From Lewinella sp. IMCC34183 (GTDB taxonomy: Bacteria; Bacteroidota; Bacteroidia; Chitinophagales; Saprospiraceae), in assembly GCF_003390915.1 (NCBI RefSeq), contig NZ_QMEM01000004.1:186001-250000 (forward strand): a stretch of 64,000 bases of DNA, in the 5' to 3' direction. A program made the translations under genes and the position numbers. Positions 21,065 to 29,972 of the stretch are shown in pieces. The number at the start of each line of letters is the position of its first letter. Position 1 is the stretch's first letter. The notes below the pieces were generated by a model. That model was not told where the DNA came from and did no database searches. It saw only the letters and a program-made list of their open reading frames with translations.

Positions 21065-21787
21065 CTACCCTTCCAGCAATTCGTAGTACGTGTCCACGCA
21101 TCCGCCGAGCGCTTCGCCGCGGGTGTGCACGCATGCGCAGAACTCCAGACAGGCGGCTTCGTCCGGTCCGGCGGCGCAGCGTGCACGGCAGTCACCGATG
21201 CGGTTCATGGGCATCAGTGCGGTCTGCATGGCGAAGAGAACCGAAGCAAACACGATCCCGACGGCCAGGATAACTCCCCCGACGAAGCGGAACGGGAATC
21301 GCCACGAACGTGCTTCGGCAACCGGTAGGGCGGCATCCGCCTCCGCCCGGTTCCACGGAAAAATGAGCCGGAAGCGGTGGTAATCCCAGCACAGCAAGTA
21401 CAGGTTGGCCAGCAGCATCAGCGGCGCGGTCAGCAAAGACCCCTGAAAGCGGACCGACAGCGACAGCACCAGAATATTCAGGATGATGGGCAGATAGATG
21501 ATCGCCCCCAGCAGGGCCGTCCGCGGGATGAGCAGGAGTACGGCCGCCGTCACCTGCAATACCCCCACGAAGGTGTAGTAGTACCCCGTCTGGAAAAAAG
21601 CATTGAGGTAGTGCCCCATCGGGTGGTTGGCGGCCAGGTCGGTGAAGCGCTCGCCCAGCACCTTCACCATTCCGGACGGGAGGAAGCCCGCGGCCAGGGC
21701 AACCCGGTTGAACAGGGTAAAAAGACCAAGCCAGCGGTTGCGGCGGGCGCGGGCGTGAAGATCGTCGAGGGACTGCGAAAGCGACAT
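21065..21787 (-). CDS. DoxX-like membrane protein with cysteine-rich C-terminal tail
   Basis: A 240-residue integral membrane protein with four to five predicted helices. FNRVALAAGFLPSGMVKVLG at 26-45 and the following arrangement resemble the DoxX/DoxD-like family. The tail after the last helix (residues 195-240) has six cysteines, Cys200, 204, 213, 217, 219 and 230 (spacing C-x3-C-x8-C-x3-C-x-C-x10-C), on one side of the membrane. This could be a metal site or a disulfide knot; the usual DoxX protein lacks it. It ends 40 bp upstream of the pectinesterase start on the same strand, so co-transcription is possible. Function unknown. Confidence 0.7.
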   Translation of the reverse strand: MSLSQSLDDLHARARRNRWLGLFTLFNRVALAAGFLPSGMVKVLGERFTDLAANHPMGHYLNAFFQTGYYYTFVGVLQVTAAVLLLIPRTALLGAIIYLPIILNILVLSLSVRFQGSLLTAPLMLLANLYLLCWDYHRFRLIFPWNRAEADAALPVAEARSWRFPFRFVGGVILAVGIVFASVLFAMQTALMPMNRIGDCRARCAAGPDEAACLEFCACVHTRGEALGGCVDTYYELLEG

Positions 21788-21952
21788 GGCACGGTAGCTT
21801 TCGGCAAATATAATGCAAAGAACTTTTATTATTAAAGTAACATAGCATAATCATGCGTCGGAGCGCGGGTGCCGTGTACTTCCAAAAACACGACCGCCGG
21901 CCCCTTTGCAGGCGGCCGGCGGATCGATGCTTGGTTTGGTGGGGGTTGAGGT

Positions 21953-22735
21953 CTACTTCATGTCGTCGGACATACCTTCCAGGCGCCAGCCACCCGATTC
22001 CAGCAGGTACGCCAGTACCGCCAGGCCCTGGTTGTCGCCGGCCATGGAGCGGGTGCTTTCGGCCATTTCGAAGAGGAGATCGGACACTTTCTCGCCGTCG
22101 ATGCTGGGCGCGCCCAGTTCGGTTTTCAGGCTTTCCAGGTCCTCCACCAGTCCATCGGCGCCGTCCATGCCGCGCAGTTCCGCGATCCAGCCGTCAATGT
22201 TCTGGGTGGCGGCGCTTACGGGCAGGGTGGTGATGTCGGCGGCCTTGCCCTTGGCGGCGCTCAGGGTCTGGTCGAGCAGGCTACTTCCCTGGAAGGAGGA
22301 TCCGGTGAGTTTCTCGCCTCCCGACTGCAGGGCCGAAGCCAGTGCGGAGACGGTGCTGCCGCCCGCCTTGCGAGTATCCTCGGCCAGGCTGATGAGCTGC
22401 ATCCCGGCGAGTTGGCCGTTGATGGGGGATTCGGTCAGGGTGGCCTTCAGGGCTTCGAGGTTGCCGGTGACGGCATCGGTGCCGTCCATCCCGTCCAGCT
22501 GGTCCATCCAGTTGTCGATGTTGGAGACAGCCGCATCGGCGGGCAGGGCCGTGATGTCGCCGCCATTGGCCTGGACGGCCTCCTGGGTAGACTGCAGCAA
22601 GGCGGTGGGGTTGTCGGCCTCCATCGTGTCGGTGTCGCCGGCTTCCATACCGTCGGTAGTAGACTCAGAGGTGGATTCGGAGCTGTCGCAGGCTGCCAGG
22701 AGCAGGGCGAACAGGAACAGAGATAGGTATTTCAT
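21953..22735 (-). CDS. Lipoprotein with two tandem ~100-residue repeats
   Basis: A 260-residue acidic lipoprotein: signal MKYLSLFLFALLLAAC with Cys16 as lipidation site, then a Ser/Thr/Glu/Asp-rich linker to about residue 42. Residues 44-143 and 152-251 are homologous repeats, each with an ITALP/ITTLP segment, an NIDNWM/NIDGWI core, a short GMDG turn and a helix ending in QSGGEKL/ESGGWRL. The repeats look helical. I do not recognise the family; an envelope-exposed binding or structural role is a guess. It appears monocistronic. Confidence 0.75.
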   Translation of the reverse strand: MKYLSLFLFALLLAACDSSESTSESTTDGMEAGDTDTMEADNPTALLQSTQEAVQANGGDITALPADAAVSNIDNWMDQLDGMDGTDAVTGNLEALKATLTESPINGQLAGMQLISLAEDTRKAGGSTVSALASALQSGGEKLTGSSFQGSSLLDQTLSAAKGKAADITTLPVSAATQNIDGWIAELRGMDGADGLVEDLESLKTELGAPSIDGEKVSDLLFEMAESTRSMAGDNQGLAVLAYLLESGGWRLEGMSDDMK

Positions 22736-23033
22736 AGTGAATTATTGGGGGGTACGTGGTTTAAATAGCCATTTGAATATTTAGTTCATGGGCCGCCCTA
22801 CCCCGCCGCCAGGCATCAGTCCAGGTGATCGTGCATACGCCAAGATACGGGTCAGGCCCCACGGAGCGTTGAGGGCCTTACCGCAGTGCGGAACACCCGC
22901 CCCGGATCGGAATGCTGCAACCGCGGCGTACCAAACAGCAGGCATTCCGAAGCCTCGCGGCGGCCGGCACCCGGGAAGAGGATCCGTATCCGGTTTGTAC
23001 GCCGCGGGGCCGTCTCTTCTCCGCTAACGGCTG
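22736..23033. other. Intergenic stretch without a recognisable gene
   Basis: Roughly 300 bp between the duplicated-repeat lipoprotein and the DUF2200 remnant. Open frames on both strands are present but resemble nothing known; it may be further decayed coding DNA. Confidence 0.4.
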
Positions 23034-23255
23034 CTACGCCCGCAGAATCTTTTCCATCGCTTTCCCCCGGGCCAACTCGTCGATCAGCTTGTCCAGGTAA
23101 CGAATCTTCTGCATCAGCGGATCCTCGATATTCTCCACCCGGTGCCCACAGATCAAGCCGGTGATTTTGCTCACGTTGGGATGCAGTCGCGGAGCTTCGG
23201 CGAAAAAGGTGATAAAATCCGTACGCTGTTCCAGCCGATCCTGCAGGGTACCGCG
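23034..23255 (-). pseudogene. DUF2200 C-terminal remnant
   Basis: The minus strand encodes a C-terminal fragment ([19 protein letters not shown], then [20 protein letters not shown]) nearly identical to the intact DUF2200 protein at 24756-25106. The N-terminal ~45 residues ([19 protein letters not shown] in the intact copy) are missing; sequence similarity stops near 23255, where the DNA becomes a different broken gene on the opposite strand. This is a recombination junction, and a decayed paralogue of the nearby gene. Confidence 0.8.
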
Positions 23256-23264
23256 GTCGTAGCC

Positions 23265-23777
23265 CGCCTCTCCTTCGCCTGGTGGCAGGATAAGCCGCAG
23301 TGGGAGAACGACGACTGGCTGGCGCCCCACCTGGCCGCGGATATGTCTTTTGAGGACTACCGCGACAACGTCGACCCCGCCCTAGAAGCCGCACTCGCGT
23401 ACGACGGCGAGCTGTCCTACCTAGATCCGATGGACCGCCTCACTGAGCTCTTCGAAGCGGGCAAAATGGAACAGGTGAAGACCGAGGCGAGGAAATTCGT
23501 GGAAGATCCGCACTTCCGCTACTATCCGTTCGAGGAAAGATTCGGTAGCGTGGGCTACAACCTGCTCGGACAGGGATAAGTGGAGGCCGCCGTATTCGTG
23601 CTCGGCATGACGACGGAGTTGTTTCCCGAGTCCGCGGTTGCCTGGACCAGCTTGGGCGAAGCGTACGGCAAGGCCGGCAACCGCCGGGAGGCCGCTGCCG
23701 CCTGGGAACGGGCCATCGCCCTGGATCCGGCGGGGGATGCCGGCCGGCGCGCGCGAGAGTTGCTCGGAAAGCTGTAA
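23265..23777 (+). pseudogene. C-terminal remnant of an S41-peptidase-like protein with TPR, interrupted by TAA
   Basis: The plus strand reads [19 protein letters not shown], then [15 protein letters not shown], then a helical TPR tail (SLGEAYGKAGNRREAAAAW). This resembles the C-terminal tail that follows the protease domain in Bacteroidota S41-type peptidases. The protease domain itself is missing. An in-frame TAA at 23577-23579 splits the fragment after YNLLGQG, and reading resumes in the same frame with VEAAVFVLGM. Both the missing N-terminus and the stop mark a pseudogene. The family assignment rests on recognising the tail and is moderate. Confidence 0.65.
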
Positions 23778-23817
23778 TGGCGACCGGCCGAGCCGGGCCG
23801 GGCCGCGATGCGACCAC

Positions 23818-24708
23818 TCATTTCAAATGCCGGCCCAGGAACGCCAGCACCCTCGCCCGTACCACCGGGGCGTCGAACATTTGACAGTAGTGCGGCGCCC
23901 CCGGCACGATGTGCAGTTCGTTCTCCACGTCCCGCACCGACAGCCAGGCACTCAGGAGGCGCGACTGCTTGGGATCCACGCTTTCGTCCTTTTCTCCCTG
24001 GATGATCAGGAAGGGTGGGTCACCCGCATCGGCGTAGGTGACCGGGCTCGCCGCCTCCGCCAGGTCGGGGCGTTCCAGCGGGCTTGCCCCGAGGAGGAGG
24101 CTCTCCGGTGAGGACGGGTCGTCGGCCCCGGGGAAAAGAATTAACTGGGCGGGGCCGTAGAAGTCAACCACGGCACGCAGCGGGAAGCGTTGGGGACTTC
24201 CTCCGGTGAAGAATTCGGGGACGGCGGCGTTGCTGGAGAGTCCCACCAACGACGCCAGGTGGCCGCCGGCGGAAAAGCCCATGAGTGCGAAGCGGGCCGT
24301 GTCGAGTCCGTAATCGTCGGCGTGGTGGTAGAGCCAGGAGATGGCCTGGTTGCAGTCCTGCAGCTGGGCGGGAAAGACCGCTTCCGTGCTGAAGCGGTAA
24401 TCGATGGAGGCCAGGGCGTAGCCCGCATTGATGATCTCCCGGATGGTTTCGCCCATATAGCTCATATCTGCGTACTTGTCGTTCACCATCCAGGCGCCGC
24501 CGTGGATCCAGATGACGAGGGGGAGGCGGCCGTCGGCTTCGGGCGGGAGGTAGATGTCCAGCAGGTGCTTGTGCAGGGTATCGTCCTGGTACGGCAGGTC
24601 GGCGTGGAGCTGCGTCCCCGCGGGAAATAGGTTGAACACGCGGTTGGTCTGGGCCATTCCGCTCCCCAGGCAGCCGGTTAGCAGCAGGAAGAGGATCACT
24701 TTTTGCAT
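23818..24708 (-). CDS. Secreted alpha/beta hydrolase (BD-FAE/carbohydrate esterase-like)
   Basis: A 296-residue protein with a signal peptide ending GSGMAQ. The oxyanion-hole motif HGGAW is at 69-73, nucleophile Ser146 in GFSAGGH, acid Asp241 in GEKDESVD and His273 in GAPHYC. The HGGxW motif and the downstream geometry match the hormone-sensitive-lipase-like and BD-FAE groups, which include acetyl- and feruloyl-esterases active on plant polysaccharides. Substrate is inferred from fold only. It lies between the DUF2200 remnant pair and the intact DUF2200 gene, all on the minus strand. Confidence 0.88.
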   Translation of the reverse strand: MQKVILFLLLTGCLGSGMAQTNRVFNLFPAGTQLHADLPYQDDTLHKHLLDIYLPPEADGRLPLVIWIHGGAWMVNDKYADMSYMGETIREIINAGYALASIDYRFSTEAVFPAQLQDCNQAISWLYHHADDYGLDTARFALMGFSAGGHLASLVGLSSNAAVPEFFTGGSPQRFPLRAVVDFYGPAQLILFPGADDPSSPESLLLGASPLERPDLAEAASPVTYADAGDPPFLIIQGEKDESVDPKQSRLLSAWLSVRDVENELHIVPGAPHYCQMFDAPVVRARVLAFLGRHLK

Positions 24709-24755
24709 GGAGCTTCTTTGTATCTGGTGATGTGCAAAGATCGCTTTCCCCCACG

Positions 24756-25106
24756 CTACTGCCGCAGGATCTTCTCCATGGACCGGCCGCGTGCGAGCTC
24801 GTCGATAAGTTTGTCGAGGTAGCGGATCTTCTGCATCAGCGGGTCTTCGATCTCTTCTACCCGGTGGCCGCAGATGACGCCCGTGATTTTGTCGACGTTC
24901 GGATTAAGGCGGGGCGCCCCGGAGAAGAAGGTTTCGATGTCGGTGCGGTCGGCCAGGATGCCTTCCAGCTGCTCGTTGCTGTAGCCCGTCAGCCAGGTGA
25001 TGATGGTATGCACCTCCTCCCGCGTGCGGCCCTTCTTTTCCGCCTTGGTGACGTAGTGGGGGTAAACGCCGGCGAAGGCGGTAGTGAAGATGCGATGCTT
25101 GGCCAT
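24756..25106 (-). CDS. DUF2200 family protein
   Basis: A 116-residue cytoplasmic protein of the DUF2200 family, full length from [19 protein letters not shown] to SMEKILRQ. Conserved stretches include [11 protein letters not shown] and [17 protein letters not shown]. Members are widespread small proteins of unknown biochemical function. A truncated copy sits 1.5 kb away at 23034-23255, so the locus was duplicated and one copy decayed. Confidence 0.9.
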   Translation of the reverse strand: MAKHRIFTTAFAGVYPHYVTKAEKKGRTREEVHTIITWLTGYSNEQLEGILADRTDIETFFSGAPRLNPNVDKITGVICGHRVEEIEDPLMQKIRYLDKLIDELARGRSMEKILRQ

Positions 25107-25164
25107 GGTATTGTACGGTCCCGTCCAAAGATCGGGCTGGCGGTGCAGTTGCGCAACGCGGGGC

Positions 25165-25359
25165 CTACCGGTGATGTGGGGTGGCCATGCCGCGGCGGTT
25201 GATGATGACCCCGACCAGCAGCAAGCCGAGGCCGACGCCCGTGATTGCGCCTATGCCGGCCTCCGGGCCAGTGGTGACGAAGGTAAAGAGGCGGGCGATA
25301 ACGGTAATGCCGAGGCCGGCAACCGATAGAGCAAGGGTGGGTGTATTGCGGACACGCAT
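25165..25359 (-). CDS. Small two-helix membrane protein (intact copy)
   Basis: A 64-residue protein, [20 protein letters not shown]..., with two hydrophobic helices (about 8-28 and 33-52) and a basic C-terminus. The ATG at 25359 is chosen because a close homologue at 29814 starts at the same place. The gene and about 150 bp upstream are duplicated there with roughly nine in ten bases matching by eye. Function unknown. Confidence 0.6.
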   Translation of the reverse strand: MRVRNTPTLALSVAGLGITVIARLFTFVTTGPEAGIGAITGVGLGLLLVGVIINRRGMATPHHR

Positions 25360-25512
25360 GGCGAAAAAACTTTGTGGCGGGAAGCTCGGCCGCCACCGGT
25401 GTCGCCGCATAATTGATCGACCAATGCTTTGTGCGGTTCGGCGGATGGGGGAGGGTTTCGCGCGACCGGTAAATGTCAGAGTTTGGAAAGGAGACTGGAC
25501 GTTTATCTGGCC
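25220..25512. repeat. Direct repeat, left copy (diverged ~300 bp)
   Basis: Matches 29674-29972 in the same orientation, covering most of the small membrane-protein gene and its upstream region (for example CGGTTCGGCGGATGGGGGAG in both). Together the copies bracket the IS3 element and the AT-rich secreted-protein gene. Confidence 0.85.
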
Positions 25513-25723
25513 GGCGGTCGATATTTCTGAAAATGGCTCAATGCCGGAAAACCGCGGCATGCTCGGAGTGTGGTTAGCACAAAGGTGTTTTGATTACCAT
25601 TTAAGGTGGAATAAGGATCATGAGTGTGTGTGCTCAACAACAAGAACCTGAAGGTGCTCACCAAAATGGACAGTGGCTTTGGCCTGAAAGGTTAGGTATC
25701 TTTCAATACTTCAATCCGACGTC

Positions 25724-26041
25724 ATGTCAAAACCTCACAAACGCTACAGCCGGGAGGAACGCCTGGAAATCGTCAAGCAGAGCCTCGAGGCCGGTGCCGT
25801 AGTCAGCCAGATCGCCCGTAAGTTTGGTCTGGCGCCCAATACCATTACCCGTTGGCGGCAGGAGCTCCGCCTGGAAAACAAACTGGAGCCCGTCGGGCAG
25901 GGTATCAAGGCCCTGACGGATGAGGAGCGTCAGATTGCCCGCCTGCGCAAGCAGTTGCGGGAAGCCGAACTGGAGCGCGACATCCTAAAAAAGGCCATCG
26001 GCATCTTCTCCAAGAGCGACGGCAAATCTTCCAATTCATAA
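25724..26041 (+). CDS. IS3-family transposase OrfA
   Basis: A 105-residue DNA-binding protein with an N-terminal helix-turn-helix ([33 protein letters not shown]) and a leucine-zipper-like coiled coil near the end ([20 protein letters not shown]). It binds the IS ends and, when fused to OrfB by frameshifting, forms the transposase. The sequence A-AAA-AAG at 25987-25993 lies in the correct phase for a -1 slip into the orfB frame, which is open from there onward. Its stop overlaps the orfB ATG (TAATG). Confidence 0.95.
   Translation: MSKPHKRYSREERLEIVKQSLEAGAVVSQIARKFGLAPNTITRWRQELRLENKLEPVGQGIKALTDEERQIARLRKQLREAELERDILKKAIGIFSKSDGKSSNS
25987..25993 (+). promoter_or_regulatory. Programmed -1 frameshift slippery heptamer (A AAA AAG)
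   Basis: Codon phase is ctA AAA AAG in orfA. A -1 slip enters the orfB frame, which has no stop between here and the orfB ATG, producing an OrfAB fusion. Confidence 0.85.
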
Positions 26042-26946
26042 TGGATCACCGATTGGAATTTCCCGTTGAGAAGATGTGTGCCGTACTCGCCGTCAGCCGC
26101 AGCGGCTACTACCGCTGGTGCCAGCAACGGGCGGAGGACGCGCAGCGGGCCGACCACCTGGATGGACTGATCCAGGCCTCATTCGCCGGCAGTCGGGGTA
26201 CCTACGGCAGTCCCCGCGTACACTACGACCTGCGGCGGCAGGGGGTGCGCGTCTCCCGGGCCACCGTCGGCCGGCGCATGCGTCAGCAGGGCTTACGCTG
26301 CCGTCCCCGCAAACGCTGGATAGCCACCACGGAGTCCGACCATGCCCTACCGGTGGCCGACAACGTGCTGGAGCGCAACTTCGCCGCCGACCGTCCGGGT
26401 GCCAAGTGGGTCAGCGACATCACCTACTTCGCGGTCGATCAGCAGTGGTGCTACCTGACCATCGTCCTGGACCTGGCGGACCGCGGCATCGTCAGCTGGG
26501 TGATCAGCGACGATCTGTCGGCGGAGTCGACCACGGTTGCCACGCTGCGCCGGGCCGTGGCCAGCCGCAAACCGGGGAACGATTTGATCTTCCACTCCGA
26601 CCGTGGGGTGCAGTACAGCTGCGGCAGCTTCCGCGAGGAACTGGCGGCCATCGGGGCGACCCAGAGCATGTCGCGCCGGGGTAACTGCTGGGACAACGCC
26701 GTGGCGGAGTCCTTCTTCAAGACCCTCAAGACCGAGTGCATCGACCTCCACGAGTTCCCTACCCCTCACCAGGCCTGGAGCGTAATTTTTGACTACATCG
26801 AGGGCTGGTACAACACCAACCGAATCCACACAACGCTCCGCGGCTTGACGGTACGCCAGGCTTACGAGCAAAAAATGCAAGCAATCGCCTGGCCGTCCGG
26901 TGACGAAGTCACTGTCCACTTTCTTGAGCACGTCCAACCGTCTTAA
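26041..26946 (+). CDS. IS3-family transposase OrfB (DDE integrase domain)
   Basis: A 301-residue catalytic subunit with an HTH_21-like N-terminus ([19 protein letters not shown]) and a retroviral-integrase-type core. The acidic triad is visible: Asp in WVSDITYF, Asp in [10 protein letters not shown], and Glu in [12 protein letters not shown], followed by the usual K/R. The right inverted repeat ends at 26936, but the frame has no stop inside the element: the last codons (Q-P-S-stop, 26935-26946) use the ACC duplication and flanking host DNA. OrfB therefore borrows its stop from the target site. Confidence 0.95.
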   Translation: MDHRLEFPVEKMCAVLAVSRSGYYRWCQQRAEDAQRADHLDGLIQASFAGSRGTYGSPRVHYDLRRQGVRVSRATVGRRMRQQGLRCRPRKRWIATTESDHALPVADNVLERNFAADRPGAKWVSDITYFAVDQQWCYLTIVLDLADRGIVSWVISDDLSAESTTVATLRRAVASRKPGNDLIFHSDRGVQYSCGSFREELAAIGATQSMSRRGNCWDNAVAESFFKTLKTECIDLHEFPTPHQAWSVIFDYIEGWYNTNRIHTTLRGLTVRQAYEQKMQAIAWPSGDEVTVHFLEHVQPS

Positions 26947-27534
26947 AACAGGACGTGAGCCGTTTGAGCCAATGATATCCGCGTGGCTTACCCGATGCAA
27001 AGCGAAGAAGCAGCATCGATCGGAATCCAATAAGAACGGTCGATTCGAAGACTACAAAACTTACAAGAAATTTAGGTGCGAAACCTTTTCGTTTATGAAG
27101 AATTCCAAAAGGCAGAAGACATACATTTGACCACTATTGATATCAACCTTTCGGTCGGTAGAGCATCAAGCTACTCACTATACCGCATCATTTCGTAACG
27201 AACATCAACCTATCAATCGCTTTTAAAAAATGGTCAAAATTTGAGACGATTTTAAAGTGAAAACTAAGCGCAGACATAGATAATAAGTGGGCACTGCTTA
27301 CCCCAAGCTTTGATAGCTGTTAGTCAGAATACAATAAGTAAACTTAGATTTTCCAATTACAATTCATCGTTAATATCACACATTTTATTGCAAAACAACC
27401 GTGAGCAGTTCCTGATGTCTGGAAAAAAAGGAATAAATCATAAAATCGACTTGGTGATCTTGACGAAAGACGGTATTTTACTTAAGTCGCTGCTTTTTGA
27501 GAGCAATGTCGTAGTGACTTTAAAATCAATATCG
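26947..27534. other. AT-rich stretch without a supported gene
   Basis: Between the IS element and the secreted-protein gene. Base composition drops sharply relative to the surrounding DNA. Short frames exist, including an upstream extension of the next gene, but none has recognisable features. Confidence 0.5.
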
Positions 27535-29094
27535 ATGAAACATTTTTTCTGCATCGCCCTTTCTCTGACCCCCTTTATGATTGGTCTTCAAGGTCAAATT
27601 CCTACTGATAGCCTTACCATTTGGATTTCGTCTCAACAGGGAATTACCAAAAGCGTTTTATGCAGCGGGGAGGGTGGGAGTATCGGAGCCGAAGTTGGAT
27701 GTTGGGTAGATCAAACCCAAAACAGCTTTCAATTCCGAGTATTAGGCAATGGAAATCCTGACCTCATTCAGTACGGTTCAGATACGCTTAATGGTCTACC
27801 AGCTGTTTCATTTGATGGTGCCGGAGGTATGGGAACAGTTAGAAGAAATGAATTAAATTTCACCTCAGCGTCCTTTTTTACAGTCGCAATAAACGCAAAA
27901 TCGACACCAGGGGCTAGCGTGATGGCTATCGCTCAACCAGGAAGTTGGGATGACGAATATTTCTTTGGATCTCAAGCTATGGTGCATCAGACCCGAGCTG
28001 CAAACTACACTTCAATTGCGGACGAGAATAATTGGGGCGATTTCCCATTTGTTATCACTTCTGGAAAATATGGATCTGAACCATCAGACATGAGTTTGTA
28101 TGTCAATGGATTAGCAAGTTCAAACACTTTGTCGGTATTTGGTAGACCATCTCCGTTCACTTCACCGGATCGAAGTGCATATCTGGCGCAAAGGGGAAAC
28201 GGAAGCAACCTAAGTACGACCAAAGTTGCTGAAGTGATTGTTTATAAAAACATCAAAATCAACGATGCTTGGCGTACAGTAATAGACAATTATTTAAGTT
28301 CAAAGTACAATATTGGGATTGTCCCTGAACAAGACTTTTACCATTTCGATACTGAATCTAAAGGTGAATATGACTTTTTTGTAGCCGGCATCGGAGGCCA
28401 AAATGGCGGCCTGCTGAGCAGCAATTCCTCTTCTGGTTTTCACATTTCAGACTACTCTGAATCAATAGATGACGGGGATTATCTCTTCGTCGGCCATCTA
28501 AACCAGGAAAATGGAATGTCTCAACATCATATTCCTGATTCAGTAGGTGGTCGACTGAGTAGAGTTTGGGCTCTAGAGAAAACAAACTCCGTTGACGCAA
28601 CAATCTTATTTAACTATACGGAACTTGACATTTCAGGCAGTCCTGATCTGAATGACGAATATTATTTACTGTTTAGTGAAAGCGAGAGGCCATATAATTT
28701 TACTGTTGTCGATGTCAATCCGACTGTATCAGAGGAGGGCGTTTCTTATAACGTACCGAATGATTTGCTTTTTAACGGCTACTATACTCTGGGCGCGGTA
28801 AAGAGTTTTGGTGAAAATCCAACAGGTCTACTTTCTCCCAAAGCCAATTATCAACAAGCAATTCATCTCTATCCGAATCCATCCACTAATCACCTCAATG
28901 TGTCAATAGCGGGGAATCAAATCGTTCATCCAAACTATTTCTTCATCAGAAATATTCGTGGTGCGGTAATTCAAGAAGGAGATCTAAATAATCTCCCCAC
29001 GGTGATTAATTTGGCAAATTTACCTAATGGCATGTACGTTATTCAATTTTTAACTAAGGAAGGGATAATTTTCAAAAAATTCGTAAAACAATAA
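27535..29094 (+). CDS. AT-rich T9SS-secreted protein with LamG-like domain
   Basis: The ATG at 27535 gives a signal peptide (MKHFFCIALSLTPFMIGLQGQ) and a 519-residue product; the frame extends 75 codons upstream without similarity or signal. Residues about 25-270 look like a LamG/concanavalin-type jelly roll (DTLNGLPAVSFDGAGGMGTV, then a VAEVIVYK strand). A second beta-rich domain follows. The C-terminus is a T9SS sorting domain (AIHLYPNPSTNHLNV to NGMYVIQFL). Codon use is markedly AT-rich (many AAA, TTT, ATT) compared with the GC-rich genes around it, indicating horizontal acquisition. Adhesion or polysaccharide binding is a guess. Confidence 0.8.
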   Translation: MKHFFCIALSLTPFMIGLQGQIPTDSLTIWISSQQGITKSVLCSGEGGSIGAEVGCWVDQTQNSFQFRVLGNGNPDLIQYGSDTLNGLPAVSFDGAGGMGTVRRNELNFTSASFFTVAINAKSTPGASVMAIAQPGSWDDEYFFGSQAMVHQTRAANYTSIADENNWGDFPFVITSGKYGSEPSDMSLYVNGLASSNTLSVFGRPSPFTSPDRSAYLAQRGNGSNLSTTKVAEVIVYKNIKINDAWRTVIDNYLSSKYNIGIVPEQDFYHFDTESKGEYDFFVAGIGGQNGGLLSSNSSSGFHISDYSESIDDGDYLFVGHLNQENGMSQHHIPDSVGGRLSRVWALEKTNSVDATILFNYTELDISGSPDLNDEYYLLFSESERPYNFTVVDVNPTVSEEGVSYNVPNDLLFNGYYTLGAVKSFGENPTGLLSPKANYQQAIHLYPNPSTNHLNVSIAGNQIVHPNYFFIRNIRGAVIQEGDLNNLPTVINLANLPNGMYVIQFLTKEGIIFKKFVKQ

Positions 29095-29652
29095 GTGACT
29101 ACGGTCTTAATAATTTAAACTATCCCCCCGGCCCTAAAGATTGTTTTCCGAGTCTAACATTGCCGTCAGCAACCTGCTGATCCTAGTCGTAAATTTATTT
29201 TTATTGGATTTCTTCTATATACAGAATCATGACCAGAAAATAGGCGCCGACTTTTGCCCAATTTAACGGCGAACTAACCTTTTCTCAATTACCAGACATC
29301 AGTCAATCGTTTAGACCGTAAATTGCGCCATGTAGGCGTAGAAATCGGCTAAGTGCGAATCATTCCGTATCAAGAAGTCAGTTAAGTTTAGTAGGGCCGC
29401 GCGAGTATTCCGGCACATACAATATAAGGCACGATGTAACTCGAGGACATGATGTGTAGGCTAATTAGAGTACAGGGGCTTGATTAAAATAAATTCCTGC
29501 TAGCTATATATGTATCTATCGTATATTTAAACTATATATTTGAATGACTCTCAAGATCCCGCTTTATTATATCTTGCCAAGGGCAGGCCTTGCTTCTTAT
29601 TGTATTATTAAATATTATTATAATTATTGATATAGTGTGTAAAACTTATCCT
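29095..29652. other. AT-rich intergenic region, no gene seen
   Basis: About 560 bp of low-GC DNA with stops in all frames at short distance. It ends where the truncated copy of the small membrane-protein gene begins near 29674. Confidence 0.5.
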
Positions 29653-29814
29653 TTAATCGGTATGATTTGCAAACAGCAAGCCGAGGCCGACACCCGTGAT
29701 GGCGCCTATACCGGCCTCCGGTCCGGTGGTGACGAGGGTAAAGAGGCGGGCGATAACGGAAATGCCGAGGCCGGCGATCAAAAGAGCAAGGGTGGCTGTA
29801 TTGCGGATACGCAT
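29653..29814 (-). pseudogene. Small membrane protein, truncated second copy
   Basis: The 53-residue frame starting at 29814 (MRIRNTATLALLIAGLGISV) matches the 64-residue protein at 25165-25359 up to GVGLGLL, then diverges into FANHTD at the boundary with AT-rich DNA. The C-terminal ~16 residues of the intact copy are lost. The truncation point marks one edge of the inserted low-GC segment. It could still be translated. Confidence 0.65.
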
Positions 29815-29972
29815 GGCGGAAAAACTTTGTGCCGCCAACCTCGGCCCCGACGCGTGTCGCCACACCTTTGATCGACCAATGCGTTATGCGGTTCGGCGGA
29901 TGGGGGAGAGTTTCGCGCGAGCCGTACATGTCAGAGTTTGGAGAGGAGACTGGACGTTCATCTGGTCGGCGG
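29674..29972. repeat. Direct repeat, right copy (diverged ~300 bp)
   Basis: Homologous to 25220-25512 in the same orientation. Its right end abuts a GGTCACC-cggca-GGTGACC hairpin (29971-29989) that overlaps the kinase stop codon. Confidence 0.85.

Larger units (their letters stand above)
25649..26936 (+). mobile_element. Complete IS3-family insertion sequence, 1288 bp
   Basis: Ends are TGAAGGTGCTCACCAAAATG... on the left and its near-inverse on the right, giving ~27-bp imperfect terminal inverted repeats (GTGCTCA and TGGACAGTG blocks exact) with the TG...CA ends typical of IS3. The flanks carry a 3-bp target duplication, ACC at 25646-25648 and 26937-26939. Inside are orfA and orfB with an A6G slippery site. 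Both frames and ends look intact, so the element may be active. Confidence 0.93.

Noticed and set aside
22852-23394. 180-codon minus-strand gene
   Set aside because: It runs across the junction of two unrelated gene remnants, so it cannot be a real gene.
26900-27130. 76-codon frame downstream of the IS element
   Set aside because: It starts inside orfB and the IS end, then reads into AT-rich DNA; no motif supports it.
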